The notes beneath the pieces were generated by a model that saw only the letters and a program-made list of their open reading frames with translations, was not told where the DNA came from and did not search any database. A stretch of DNA of 64,000 nucleotides, taken from positions 2,232,001-2,296,000 of the forward strand of contig NC_063021.1 of the NCBI RefSeq assembly GCF_020509005.1. The letters run 5' to 3'. Below, piece by piece: positions 44,101-55,943 of the stretch. Numbering within the stretch: the first letter of the stretch is position 1; every line of letters starts with the position of its first letter. The position numbers and the translations under genes were made by a program. Source of the DNA: Fulvia fulva (taxonomy: Eukaryota > Ascomycota > Dothideomycetes > Mycosphaerellales > Mycosphaerellaceae).

Positions 44101-45950
44101 AAGAATTATTAATTAGGGTTGTTAGTCTATAGTACTTTTGAGTTAGACTACTCGGCTACCTATCGCTCGTATAAAACAAGAACGTAGTACCAAATTAGAA
44201 AGTAGCCTCGGGCTTATTATTATCTAGGCTCTTAGAGCCTTACCTCTAACCTAAGAACCGGAAATTACTAGGTACTACCTCTAGATCCTCTCTATTATCA
44301 TCCTCTATTATTGGTATAGACAAACGAGCTAAGGAGCTAGATAGAACTATAGCCCCTCTTAGCCTCTCGGTAATCGAGCCGAATCGTAAAGTATATCTAG
44401 TCGCGATTGACCGCCTAAACTGCTTAGCTACTAGAAGAATAGGAGGACTAGCTATACGACCGTAGACCTTAGGCGAGGTTACGTCCGCCTTGCCCTTACC
44501 CTTAGAGTCTTCTAGGAGAGGCGTCTATACCGGAATCTCGCGGAGCTACCTAACGTAGTCGGAGGTATCTCTTAGACCCTCCTACGGCTCGTTACGGTCT
44601 AGGGTATAGCGCGGAGATATCTACCGAGGGCTACGCCGAGTCCTAAGAGCCGACTTCTTCTTAGCTAAGGCCGCGGGCTTCTTACTAGCTAAAGACACGG
44701 GCTTCTTACTTAGAGACTTCCTAGGTACCTTAGGTATACTAGCGGACTTACTAGGCTTAGTTAGTAATACGAATAAGCCGTCGTCCTCCTTATCAAAGGT
44801 GTTCTCCTCCTAGCTAGGTCTATTCGTATTAGTCTCGGCGTTCTCGCGAATAAAGGCGCGGACGTAAGCTAAGTTAGCCTTTAACGCGGCCTTTAGGCGG
44901 CTAGCGGCGTCGCGGGTAGTACGAGGCTTACGACGAACCTAGAAGACTAGACTATATATAGCTAGGGTCGGAGCGTTAATCTAAGCCAGATTACGATACT
45001 TAAACTTAGTGTTTTAGAACTAACTAGACTCCGTAACCTAAGTAATATCGTAGGCCTAGAGAAGATTAGAGAAGTTAGCTACCTTACTAGGGGTAACTAG
45101 GCGCTTAGAGTCCTTTAACCGGGAAGACCGCTTAGTATAGCTAAACTTAGTACGAGACCGGCTACGGTCGTAGGTAGAGTACTTACTAGTCTAGAAATAA
45201 TTAGTATAGCCGCCGCGCTCGATAAAGGTAAAGTCGCCTATAGTATTAGGCTTAGGATCTTCCTAGTTACGTTTCTCTAGCTTACTACTCGGTAGGCTAA
45301 GTTACTAGTACTTAGTAAAGGTTCCTAGCGGACGCTCGGTATCGCCCTTAGAACGGTAGCTTTATATATATCGTATAGATCTAGAGCGGCCGCTATAGTA
45401 GCTAAAGACGATCGCTACTAGCCTAGTTTTTACGGTATACGGTCTAAAAGCGATAGGCTACCTTAGAATACCGCCCTTAGAGACCTCTTCGAAGACGTCG
45501 AGGTCGGAGTCTAACGCGGCTACTAGCTTTAGAACGCCGCTAAACTAGAAGTGGCTATAGCGAGAAGGGAGTATATAAATTATCTTAAAGAATCTAGATC
45601 CTCCGTCGATCCTTAGAGACTAGCGCGCGATACGGGCTAACTATAGCGCGATCTAATCGTCTAGCTTAATAACGTCGCGAGAGAACTAGACTTTAAACTA
45701 GAAGGCGTAGAGCCTAGTCTACTAACCGGCTAACTATCCGGTAGGTATATCCGGAAGGCGCGTCTTAGTACAAACGGGGAGCCGCGGGAAGTTATTAGAT
45801 ACGGCCGAAGTATAGGTAACGGTAAGGGCGTCTATCTAAGCTATTAACTCCTCGCCCTAAGGAGAGCGAGGGACAGGAGCTATAGTAAGCTATAAGGAAG
45901 AAAGGAGTCTAGAATACGTTAGTATTACTATATTAACGCCGATACCGCGG
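44100..45950 (-). pseudogene. Antisense former ORF inside C8, unknown protein (about 600 codons)
   Basis: One minus-strand frame stays protein-like from about 45950 to 44100. Its only interruptions are TAG/TAA where RIP of TGG, CAG or CAA would put them. Readable blocks: LTVTYTSAVSNNFPRLPVC, DSDLDVFEEVSKGGIL, PNTIGDFTFIERGGYTNYF, SRSRTKFSYTKRSSRLKDS, RLKAALKANLAYVRAFIREN, then a Lys/Ser/Ala-rich segment (SLSKKPVSLASKKPAALA) and FGSITERLRGAIVLSSSLA. It is convergent with gag-pol and ends before the 3' LTR. I recognise no domain. The basic, Trp-rich composition could fit a nucleic-acid-binding protein, but the role is unknown. Confidence 0.65.
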
Positions 45951-46432
45951 CGCGGCTTATATACCTTAATCTAATTAAGAATAAGTTAGCTAAGGCTAAA
46001 GAAGGTTAAGGAAGAAGCTACTAAAGGGTAAAGAGGTTGTTAAAGACTTAGTAAGCTTAAAGGTTAATGTTCGTAGTGAGATTGATTTAGAATAAGAGCG
46101 TACTTCTATACTTACGTTCTATACGAGCGACCTAATACTACGAGCTTCTAACGATACGGGGAGGTACAAACACGCGTAAGAAGCTCGCGGCGAGGTTATC
46201 TAACGGAATTAGTAAGCTCGTAGTAAGCTAAGGTAGTAGAGTTAAGCCGCGTAAGGTAGTTATATATACGGAGTAAAGTAAGCTAAAGGGTTATAGGCTA
46301 GGAAGCTATAACGAAGGAAGCTAAAGCTTTAGAATCTCTTTTATTATCGATTTAAGTATATAGGCGATGAGGCTAGCCGTCTTAGGCTGATATAGGTGTA
46401 TTAGGGTCTAGTAGGGGAGGATATAACGTTCT

Positions 46433-46531
46433 TATCTAAATATACCGCCGGCTTAGCGCTTAGCTTTATATTTAGAGCTTTCTTAGGTAGCTTTTCTATA
46501 TCTTAGATTTATACTCGCTAAGGTTCTTATA
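46433..46531 (+). repeat. 3' LTR of C8 (99 bp)
   Basis: Direct repeat of 38307-38405. A 400-bp stretch before it (46000-46432) shows no coding remnant and probably is 3' UTR. Confidence 0.8.
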
Positions 46532-46606
46532 GTTTTTCCGCCTAGGAGTCACGTGACTTATGTAGCTTATCCCTAGAGACAATGTCTAATAATAATAAGT
46601 ATAATA

Positions 46607-47154
46607 GATAGATAGATAGATAGATTTGTCATTCCCCTATTCTAGGACCCTATCCGGCCTATATAGGTATATATCTATTGTTATATATAAAGGGAAACCC
46701 GAATAGGTGAAAACCCTTCCCGCCCCCGACTACTCCTTATCTAGATTAGCTTTCCCTCTAAATGTGCGTAGTCTATGTCACTACCCCGTTAGCCCCCGCT
46801 CCTAGCCGGCCTCGTCGCGCTACGTCGTGTCCTCTCTTCCTATACTACTCCTACTAGGCGGTACTATTCTAGCTAGCCCTTCTCTAGTATCTAGTTCGTA
46901 ATACGCCGTAGGTCCTTAACGTTATTAAGAAGTGCCCTAATCGTCCGGTTCCTCGCCTTTACTATCTACTCCCCCCTTCCTAGCGACTACCTCGGATAGA
47001 CGAGGAGTACGTGCCGTACGTTCTAGGAGTAATAGCCGTAGGGGTAGCTAGTATTCGTGTATCCTAGAACCTTCCTCTATAATAGGTACCCCTAGAGGCC
47101 GATGTGTTCGCTTCGTAGTTAGGTTACTATACTACTCTATACCCTCGTAAGGCG
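46607..47154 (-). mobile_element. 5'-truncated LINE, copy 3 (548 bp)
   Basis: ATCT-type tail at 46607-46626 and a 12-bp duplication ataagtataata at 46595-46606 and 47155-47166. The copy 2 counterpart of the uninterrupted copia D site is near 61430. Content is the LINE 3' UTR and ORF2 end, nearly the same as 3067-3615. Confidence 0.92.
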
Positions 47155-50100
47155 ATAAGTATAATAAAGTGGCTTACTTAACTATAGAAGTTTAAGGTAA
47201 GTTCCCCTTATTAGAGTAGTTACTTAACTCCTATACTTCATCCTATATAACTAACTAAAGCTACCTCTTTAGATCTATAACTCCCTTAATAAAGAAGAAA
47301 TAGATTAAAGTAGGAGGTAGGTTCTTATTAGCTACTTATATTAGGGATATAGAGATAAGTAGGAGAGCTAGTAGAAAAGTTGTTTTAGAAGATGTCCTAC
47401 TTATACCTAAGCTAGGAGTAAACCTAGTTCTATAGAACTAGTTTAGTAAGTAGTTTAGTGCTTAACCTCTATTATTTTATCTTATTTCCCCCTCTAGTAA
47501 GACTGTTGTCTAGACAAAGCTCCTTAGGGGGGTTCTATTTATTAATAAGATTTCTCCTCTTCTATAAGAACGGGCACATTACTTATTATATATACTACTA
47601 ATAGAGAATGCCTTTGTGACTACTTAATTAGAGACCGACCTAAAGTAGTAGGAGCTTTGGTATAGAAGAATTCTACACTTTAGCAAGAATTTGCTCTAGA
47701 ATCTTAATAAGGTAATAGACTTAAAAGAACCTATTCCTATCCCTAAGGATGGCTTTCACTAGTGTAGAGTATATTCAATAGTAAAGATAAGGAAGTACAA
47801 AGGCAAAGTTATAGAGAGAAGACCTAAAAGACTTGCCCTTATATCTATTGACATATATAGCCCACTACTAATCTCAAGACTAGGATTTAAATACTAGCTT
47901 AAGATTGTTAACAACTTCTAAAGGAAGAAGTGGACCTTTCCTCTTAGGAAAAGAGAAGATGCTCTAGTTACTCTCTAGAACTAGAAGATCAAAGTAGAGA
48001 GGAAATTATTAGCGTAGCTAAAAGTAGTAAGACTTAACAATAGAAAAGAACTTATTATATTAGTAAAGTAGTAGGAGAAGGATTTAGGGATTAGGCTCGA
48101 GACGACTAAGGTATATAACTCTCTATAGAATAGACTAGTCAAGAGGTCAATACAAACTTTAGAGGACTCTATAAGGGCAATGCTTAAAGAGGCTAAAATG
48201 CCGGTTGAATTTTGGCCTAAAGCACTAGAGGCCCAAACTTATACAAGGGACAAACTACTAAATAGCCTAGATTACGATAGGTTTAAGGTTTCACTAGATA
48301 AGGCTTTTGATAGTATCAAACCGACCATCAACTATTTAAAAGTTTAGGGATATAAAGCTGTTGTCTATATAGACACAAGATCCTAACCTTAATAGGTAAG
48401 AAGTGATAAGCTAATAAATAGGGATAAAGAAGTAGTGTTTATTAGGTATATTAAAAACATAGCTAAAGCCTAGCTCTTTTAGGAACTAGACATAAGAGCT
48501 ATTAAACAACACATATATGTAGACTTCTTTAAGGACTAGCCTAGAGGTGATATAGGTCTCAATGTTCTAATATTGAATCTACTAAGCAGTATTCTAGCTA
48601 GGAAGCCCTTAGGAAGGCCGAGGAAGAACGTATCCTTAGGACAATCTACCTACTATTTAGGCGTCTATTAGAGCACCCCCGAAATAGATTAGCCAATTAA
48701 GAGCCCTAAAGTCGCTTAGCCGAGAAGGCTGTTTATATAACTTCCCTAACCTCCGGAGAACGTAGGGGAATTTCAGAAAATCGATCAGCTAATTAAGAGA
48801 AGCTCCCTAGATCCCTAGGAAATAGACGTTACTAGGTCATAAGTGACGGTCCCTAAATCATCCCTTAGAAAGAGAAAGGCTAACTATGATGTTAAGGGCT
48901 ATGACATAAAACAGAAAGCCCCAAAATCTATAGTCCCTAAGCCCGAACTAACTACTAAAGTAGGAGAAGTTACGGACCTCTTAGAGAACCTTGCTACTTT
49001 TTACTAAGCTTTCTTTTTAGCTATATAATCAGTAGACAGTTCAATACTATAGGATAGCGAATTCCTAGAAGAAGTTAAGGAAATGGCCTTTGTAGTAACT
49101 ATAGAAGCTATTATATATAAGTAAGAGATCCTAATTCCAAAATCCTATAAGGATGCTATAAATAACAAGAAATAGGGACATCTTTAGAAGGAAGCAATCT
49201 CAAAGGAACTAGATGCTCTATAGAGTAACAACACCTAGGAAAATTCTGTTCTACTAAAAGGAGCAAATCTAGTTACATCAAGATAGGTCTTTGATATTAA
49301 GAGAAGTATTAGTAGAGCTATTGAAAAGTTCAAGGCTAGACTAGTTATAAGGGGCTTCTTACAGAAGTTTAGTGTTGACTTTATAGAGACATTTGTACCT
49401 ATAGTAAGACAGGACACCCTTAGGGTGTTTATAGCTATTGTATATAAGAAGGATCTTTATCTTCACTAAGTGGATATAAATAATGCATTTATAGAAAGCA
49501 CCCTCTATAAAGATATCTTTATATTACTACTACTAGGAGTTGAGCTTCCACTAAATATAGTGTTTAAAATCCTTAAAAGCTTATATAGACTTAAGCAAGC
49601 AGCTAGAGATTAGAATCAACTCTATATATTAAAGCTTAGAGAGATTAGATTTATATAGTTAGAAGTAGATCTATGCCTACATATCTATAAGAAGAGGGAG
49701 ATCATAATCCTTATATATATAGATAACATTCTAATTGCTACACTAAAGTTAATAGATCTTCTCTAGTTCAAAAGAGAACTTGGCAAGATCTTTAAGATCA
49801 AAGATCTAGGTGAACCTAAAAAGATCCTTAGTATAAGAGTTATAAGGGACAGGAAGAGAGGAATCCTAAAACTTGACTAAGGACACTTTGTTAGGGACAG
49901 CCTAGCCAAGATAGGAATGAACTATAAGAAGGTAGCACCTACATACTCACCTATAGATAGCTATAAGGCCCTCAAACCTTCAAGCCAGATAGATAAGAGG
50001 TGTGGCAAGGCAGAGTACTAGAGTATTAATAGTCCTTAGATATAGCTAGTAACAATCATAAGGCTAGACATTGCTTTTGCCCTAGGAAGGATGAGCTCAT

Positions 50101-50797
50101 TTGTGAGTGACCTATCCACCTACTATATAAAGGCTTTAAAGAAGATTACTAGATACCTAAGATCATATCCTAATCTAGGACTTCAGTTCTTATAGTCTAG
50201 AAAAGGACAGCTTATTAGATACTATGATTCTGATTATATAATAGACAAAGTAGACAGAGTCTTAATCCTTAGGTATGTCTACTTCCTCTATAGGGCACCA
50301 GTTTCTTAGATAAGTAAGAAGTAAAAGTCTGTAGCAACATCTATAATAGAGGCTGAATATATAGCTATAAATATATATACAAAGTAGTCATAATTCCTAG
50401 CTTTCCTACTAAGAGAAATGGATTGTCTAGAGTTAGTAGGAGACTGTTCCTATTAACTAAGAATCACTAGAAACTAGGAGACTATATCAAATTTGAGACC
50501 AGTCTAATTAAGAGGTGACAATCAAGCTGCCCTTACCCTAGTAAAAGATATACATATTTATAACAAGTCGAAGCACATTGATATTACCTATAACGCTATT
50601 AGGAAACTTTAGTAGAGGAGGCTCATTACTATTAAGTACACCCTAACCTCTAAGATAGTTATAGACGAGTTTATAAAACCAAAGACTAGTCTATACTTCT
50701 AGAGGTTTATAAGCTAGCTTAATCTATTATAAAAAGGCCCAAGTACTATTAACAGGAAGTAAGTAGACTATAACCTCCTATACAAGATAAGTAGGAG
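47155..50797 (+). pseudogene. pol: Copia D copy 1 pol (protease to RNase H), RIP-inactivated
   Basis: Protease near 47226-47240 reads N-S-Y-T-S-S-Y, from an ancestral D-S-C-T-S-S-H. GAG-pre-integrase and integrase span about 47690-48330 (ending PVEFWPKALEAQT). RT lies near 49240-49800 with ADIKRS-type start, SLYRLKQAARD and YIDNILIA (YVDD altered). RNase H lies near 50180-50680 with DSDY, SVATSIIEAEYIA and DNQAALTLVKD. Many TAG/TAA. From 48572 on it appears identical to copy 2. Confidence 0.85.
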
Positions 50798-51032
50798 TGT
50801 TAAGATGTAGTATCTCAAAGGGAGTTAATAATTAGGAAGTGATCTAGTAGCCTAAGGCATCTACGATAACTTAGCTTATAGGGAGATACCTTCTCTCCCC
50901 TTTAGCTTAGATAGACATCTAACACAATCAATACATTAGTTCCTAATATATTGCTATATACTCGTGCTATTAGTTAGTTAAAGATTGATATCTTACTCTA
51001 CTCCGCTACTATTAATCCGAACCTGTTTAATA
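50798..51032 (+). repeat. 3' LTR of copia D copy 1 (235 bp)
   Basis: TGTTAAGATG...CTGTTTAATA, followed by aaaac (51033-51037), the partner of 30188-30192. Confidence 0.92.
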
Positions 51033-51111
51033 AAAACTATAATAAGAAGAACGACAGTTAGACCTAGAAGAAAGCGGAATAAGATAGCTATTCGATTTAG
51101 CCGTATTTATA

Positions 51112-52964
51112 ACGTAAAGTACTAGTAAGCTAGGAGTACTAGTAAGCTGAGAAGTTTGTCTTAGTACTACTAACTTCTTAATCATTGTACTATGTCTTAA
51201 TAATATAATATATAATCGTCTAATAGAGAAGGTAGAATTGCTCTTACCCTCTCTACCTATCGTTAGGGCCAATTTCCGAGTCTCCTACGCGTAGCTATAG
51301 TATATTATGTACCTTATTCGACGCTGACTAGCCGGTACTACGGAATTACTCCTCGCGTCGATACTCGCCCTATCTAGTATAAACTTACGTTAACCGAAGA
51401 ATAGACGATTATTCGATATATCCTCGACCTTAATTTACGAGCATTTACGCCTACCCTTAGCGAGGTAGTAGATATAGCGGATAAGCTACTTAGTAAACGC
51501 GACGCGGATCCGGTAGGTAAGAACTAGGTAAAGAGATTCGTTTCGCGCTCTACCGAGCTTAAAACGGCCTTTAACCGAGCGAAGGACCGTTAGAGAATAC
51601 TCTAGGAAGATCTAGAAGTTATAAGCGCCTAGTTTAAGCTTATATAAGAGACGATTACTAAGTATAGCGTATATAACGAGGATATCTATAACTTTAATAA
51701 GACGGGCTTTTAGATAGGTATAATTAGCTCTATAAAAGTCGTTACTAGCTTAGAGCGACGCTCTTGCCCTACGGCTACTTAGCCTAGTAATAGAGAGTAG
51801 GTTATAGTTATTTAGAGTATCTATACCGCTAGCTACTCGACCCCGCCCTTTATTATCTGTAAAGGGCGCGTCTATATTTTAGTATAGTACGAAGAGGTAG
51901 ACATACCGCGGAATTAGAAGCTTACGGTCTCCGAGAATAGATAGACAAATAACGTGCTTAGCCTCTAGTCGTTAAAGCACTTTAACGCGTATATAGAGAC
52001 GCGTTCTATAGGTAGCTATAGGTTGCTCATTTTGGACGGCTATAAGAGCTATTTAAACTAGGGTTTTAAGGACTACGATCTAGACTATAAGATCCTTACG
52101 CTCTATATACCGGCGTATTCGTCGTATATCCTATAGTCTCTTAACGAGGTTTGTTTTACGCCGTTAAAGCTAAAGTACTTATAACAAGTACGGGACTTAG
52201 CGCGTTAGCGCGTCTTCTATACTAATAAATAAACCTTCCTTCCGGCGTTTAAAGACGCGTTTTTCGACGTATTTACCGCGTCAAACTATAAGAAGGCCTT
52301 GAAGGCTATAGGGCTAGTTCCTATTAACGCGTAAGTAGTACTTAATCGCCTTAATATACGTATATAAGCTCCGCTAGGACTACCTCCGCCTTAGACGACA
52401 TTATAGTAGTCTTAAACTCCGAGTAATTTAAAGGAGTTTATGTCGTAATCTAAGCTTATATACGACGTCATACTAAGTCACTTTAAAACAGCTTATAATA
52501 GCTTCTCTTAGCTTATAAAAGGCGGCGAAGTAATACTATAAGAGAATGCGCTTCTTAGAGCTCGTAACTCTAAGCTTAAACGATAAGTTAAGACTCTTAT
52601 AAAGCGCCGATCTCGTAAACGAAAGCGTCTCTAGTACGGCGGGGTCTTAGAGTATAGAGTTGGCTCGTTATAGGTAGTCGTCGAGTCGTTAAAGGCTATA
52701 GAATAGTCAAAGAAGAGTCGTAGGTTAGAGGGTACAAAAGAGGGCTAGCTAAGTAGACGGCGGTATAGTAACTACGGTCGGACTAGCTATAACGTACGAA
52801 CGTACTAGGAAGATAAAGAGAACATTTCTTAATCGGATAAGAGTATTAAGTTCACTAGTTCTCTATTTTATAGTAGTAAAAACGATTAATAAAGAATACG
52901 AGTTAGTCGTACTAAGACAAAATTACTAGCTTACTAGTATTCCTAGCTTACTAGTACTTTACGC
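51112..52964 (+). mobile_element. RIPped Fot1/pogo-type DNA transposon (1,853 bp)
   Basis: Inverted termini of roughly 65 bp (51112-51176 and 52900-52964) begin GCGTAAAGTACTAG. A TA dinucleotide lies on each side (51110-51111, 52965-52966), the Tc1/mariner-superfamily target. Each terminus contains the motif tactagtaagct twice. Length is close to known Fot1 elements (about 1.9 kb). It sits in the same host sequence as copia D copy 1. Confidence 0.9.
51290..52850 (+). pseudogene. Fot1-like transposase, inactive
   Basis: The plus-strand frame reads as a CENPB/pogo-type transposase: LTEExTIIRYILDLNLRAF (N-terminal HTH region), DADPVGKN and VKRFVSR, EDIYNFNKTGF, STPPFIICKGR, RLLILDGYKSYLN, and LTLYIPAYSS. 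In the DDE catalytic triad the first Asp (NFDETGF in the family) and the third (LQPLDV in the family) are both Asn here, as expected from G-to-A RIP. The second, LILDG, is intact. Several TAG/TAA also break it. Confidence 0.88.
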
Positions 52965-52966
52965 TA

Positions 52967-53685
52967 CTACTAACGAGTATAATTATAGTTCGAGTAGGCG
53001 GGACTCTAGGTAAATAAGCTCTAGGATAATAATCCGCGCTATAGTATAGATCTTAGTTAAGAGGAGACCGAGCTTGTAGGTAGCGGATAGTTCTTCGTAG
53101 ATATAGTAAATAACTATCGTAAGAGCCGTATCGATACACTCGTTATTAGTACGTATAATCTATAAAGATTAGGTCGGGAGTACGGGCCTATTAGAAAGGT
53201 TATCGTAATAGTAACTTTAATACTATAGAGGAGACAAGAATTCGCTAAAGTATAAGAGATATAGGGACGGATTAAAGGTAAAGCCTTTCGCGGTAAGTAT
53301 AGCGTCTTTACCGCGTATTATTAACGCTAAGCTAATTAGGAAATTCAAAATAGGAGTATATCTCGATTAAGGGTACGACGGACGACTACTACGCTAATTA
53401 CTAGTAGAATAACTATAGTAGAGAGTACACGGCCGCGAAGTACTATTATAATAGCTTTACGAGAGTAGTAGAGAACCTAACTAAGGAGGAGAAGCTAGAT
53501 CTCGACGCGGTCTATAAGAGTAATACTAGCGTAGATAGCGCTAGACGATTAACTCGTATAATTAATAAACCTAATTAATTTTAGTAGGTATTACTTAGGA
53601 AAAGCTTCTTAAAAGAGTAAAGAAGTAAGATAGGATAATTTATGGTTCTAACGAGGCTACGACGGGATAACTAATAAGCGATAAC
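52967..53685. other. RIPped host sequence between Fot1-like element and copia D copy 2
   Basis: Continues 51038-51109. A plus-strand frame gives NNYRKSRIDTLVISTYNL, RRQEFAKV and GKAFRGKYSVFTAYY (about 53100-53330) with RIP stops. It may be the same former gene as in 29011-30192. I do not recognise it. It ends in ataac (53681-53685), the presumed copia D copy 2 duplication. Confidence 0.4.
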
Positions 53686-53920
53686 TATTAAGATATAGCA
53701 TCTCAAAGGGAGTTAATAATCAGGAAGTGATCTAGTAGCCTAAGGTATCTACGATAACTTAGCTTATAGGGAGATACCTTCTCTCCCCTTTAGCTTAGAT
53801 AGACATCCAACACAATCAACATATTGGTTCCTAATATATTGCTGTATACTCGTGCTATTAGTCAGTTAAAGGTTGATTTCTTACTCTACTCCGCTACTAT
53901 CTACCCGTACCTATTTAATA
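53686..53920 (+). repeat. 5' LTR of copia D copy 2 (235 bp)
   Basis: Begins tattaagata, ends ctatttaata. Same length as both LTRs of copy 1. Confidence 0.9.
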
Positions 53921-54441
53921 GGCTATAAGCCCGGGTTTATATAGGAATAAGAGCAACCTATATTAGTATAGGTTACTTGTATCCCTTGCTATCGTAGTAG
54001 AAAACATCTAGGAATCAGAAGTCTACCCCGTCTATCCTATTAAGGAGCTTAGTTCGATACTAAGTAATAGGTAACCTAGACAAGGACTCTATACGGCTTA
54101 CTTAAAGCCAATACCTTAAAGATACTCTATAGGCAGAACTGCATCGAGATACTATTAAGAAGGACTTCAAGTAAGTTATTTGAAGCTCTACTAGGAGAGA
54201 CAGACCTGTGTCCTAGCCCCGAGACCTTATACCGCTCCTTCTTTACTTTACTAAGTAGGCCTTAGTATCTATACCTACGAACTTTCCTATTCTATACTAG
54301 AAGCCTTAGTAGGATCTAAGCCACTACCTTGGAACATACACACCTTGTTTCATTACATCCAATTTATTATAGATTTATACTAAGAGAAGATAGAGGAGAA
54401 GGGAGGCAAAATCCCAATTCTTAGGAGGGACAATTAGAAGA
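53921..54441 (+). other. Copia D copy 2 leader with primer-binding site and hairpin
   Basis: The primer-binding sequence ggctataagcccggg (one change from copy 1) is at 53921-53935. An 8-bp inverted repeat (53955-53962 with 53967-53974, loop ttag) is conserved with copy 1. The rest is non-coding until the gag start, where copia C inserted. Confidence 0.6.
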
Positions 54442-54675
54442 TGTTAAATAGGTGCGAGTTGCGTAGTAGTGGAAGACGGCGGATCACACGAAAGACGAAG
54501 AAGGACCCAATGGGATAGCGTGTATCTACATACAGTATCGCCGGTGTTGGTGTAGGTAGATGCTAGGTGTCCGGATGTTTGCTAGCCCATGGGCTGGCAA
54601 ACCCTAATCACGTGATCTAGTCACATGACACACCCACACCCACTTGCTTGTCCTGCGGCCTGTATGTTCTCAACA
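54442..54675 (-). repeat. 3' LTR of copia C (234 bp)
   Basis: Plus strand tgttaaatag...gttctcaaca. The minus-strand polypurine tract gagtgggag (complement of 54676-54684) abuts it. Confidence 0.94.
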
Positions 54676-54710
54676 CTCCCACTCAGGCCACATGGTCTCC
54701 TACAATCCCT

Positions 54711-55943
54711 TTACGCAAGCTGGAGCTGCCTCACAAAGTTTTGGAACTGCTGGCCATTGAGGGGCTTTGTTAACCCATCAGCAGCCATGTCCTTTATATG
54801 GCAGTAGTCCACTGCAATCTTCTTCTGCCACCAGAGATGTTTGACATAGTTATATGCAACATCAATATGCTTTGGCCTTTCATGCACATGGGCATCTTTG
54901 ACAAGTGTCAAAGCGGCTTGGTTGTCACCCATGAGCTTGACTGGCCTTAGCTCGTCAACAGTGCCCCTGCTTGCCCTTACACTCGGCTGGAAAGAGCTCT
55001 TTCCCACCAGTTCTGGGCACCCCATTTCCCTGAGGACAGCAGCAAGAAATTGTGACTGCTTTGCGACTGCGTTCATAGCCATGAACTCAGCTTCCATTGT
55101 TGATGTTGCAACAGACTTCTGCTTCCTACTCATCCAGGACACAGGTGATCCACAAAGGAACCACACGTATCCCAGAATTGAGACTCTATCCACTTTGTCC
55201 ATGGCGTAGTCAGAGTCCGAGTATCCCTGGAGATTGCCCCCTCCCTTTCTATACATAAGACCTAGGTCTGGGTACGACCGTAGGTATCGGGAGAGCTTCT
55301 TCAAAGCCTTCATATGCTGCTGCGAGGGATCAGCAACATATGAGCTAATTCTTCCAAGGGGGAATGCTAAGTCTGGCCTTGTCATTGTCATTGGCCACAT
55401 CCAGGTACCATTCTGGCTCTGGTAATCCTGTTTGTTGCACCTCTCATCCATAGGTGCCGTAGGCACTAAGTGCTCGTAGCTCTCCATAGGTGAGTGGGTT
55501 GGCGTAGCCTTCTCTCTAGCCATGTTCATCTTGGCTAAGTTAGCGTGGACATAGTGTCCTTGATCAAGCTTTAAAGTGCCTTGGGACCTGTCTCTTGTAA
55601 TCCTCATTCCAAGGATCTTCGTAGGTTCACCAAGATCTTTAATCTTAAACACTTTTCCAAGCTCAGCCTTAAACCACTGAACATCTGACAGCTTCGGAGC
55701 TGCAATGGGTATGTCATCCACATGGGTAAGGACCATAAGGTCTCTATCCGTATGGACAAGTAGGCATGGATCTACCTGGGACTGGGTAAATCCAATCTTC
55801 TCTAGCTTCGTAACACAGAGCTTGTTCCAGTCTCTAGCTGCTTGCTTAAGCCTATAAAGGCTTCGTAGGACCTTAAACACCATGTTTGGAGGTGCTTCAA
55901 CTCCTAGGGGTGGGATCATGTAGATGTCTTCAAGGAGGCTGCT
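54711..55943 (-). pseudogene. Copia C RT C-terminal half and RNase H
   Basis: After the stop at 55944-55946 the frame continues for 403 codons: DIYMIPPLGVEAPPN, SLYRLKQAARDWNKL, LTHVDDIPIAA (the YVDD-type RT box), then RNase H with GYSDSDYAMDKVDR, SVATSTMEAEFMAMN and DNQAALTLVKDAHVHERPKH. It ends in natural TAA at 54711-54713. All residues expected in RNase H (D, E, D) are present. Confidence 0.92.

Larger units (their letters stand above)
38307..46531 (+). mobile_element. RIPped gypsy C8 (8,225 bp, 99-bp LTRs, antisense reading frame)
   Basis: Direct repeats at 38307-38405 and 46433-46531 (99 bp each) begin tatc and end cttata, RIPped from TGTC...TTACA. A polypurine-like gtaggggagg precedes the 3' repeat. 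Gag-pol runs forward to about 44100, then a reverse-strand former coding region fills 44100-45950. The flanks do not match: the left is G1 gag and the right is copia D protease region. No target duplication is found (tctct against gtttt), so the element marks a deletion or recombination breakpoint. Confidence 0.85.
30193..51032 (+). mobile_element. RIPped Ty1/copia D copy 1, with nested insertions
   Basis: 235-bp LTRs lie at 30193-30427 and 50798-51032, flanked by an exact duplication aaaac at 30188-30192 and 51033-51037. Original copia D sequence survives at 30428-31346, 46532-46606 and 47155-50797. The interior holds G1 copy 2, gypsy C8 and a LINE fragment. About 1 kb of copia D (copy 2 counterpart about 60316-61370, minus its solo LTR) is missing at the G1/C8 site. 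Confidence 0.9.

Noticed and set aside
49235..49417. Identical 60-codon minus-strand ORFs at 49235-49417 and 63512-63694
   Set aside because: Shadows of copia D RT; their identity is explained by the identical tract, not by a conserved gene.
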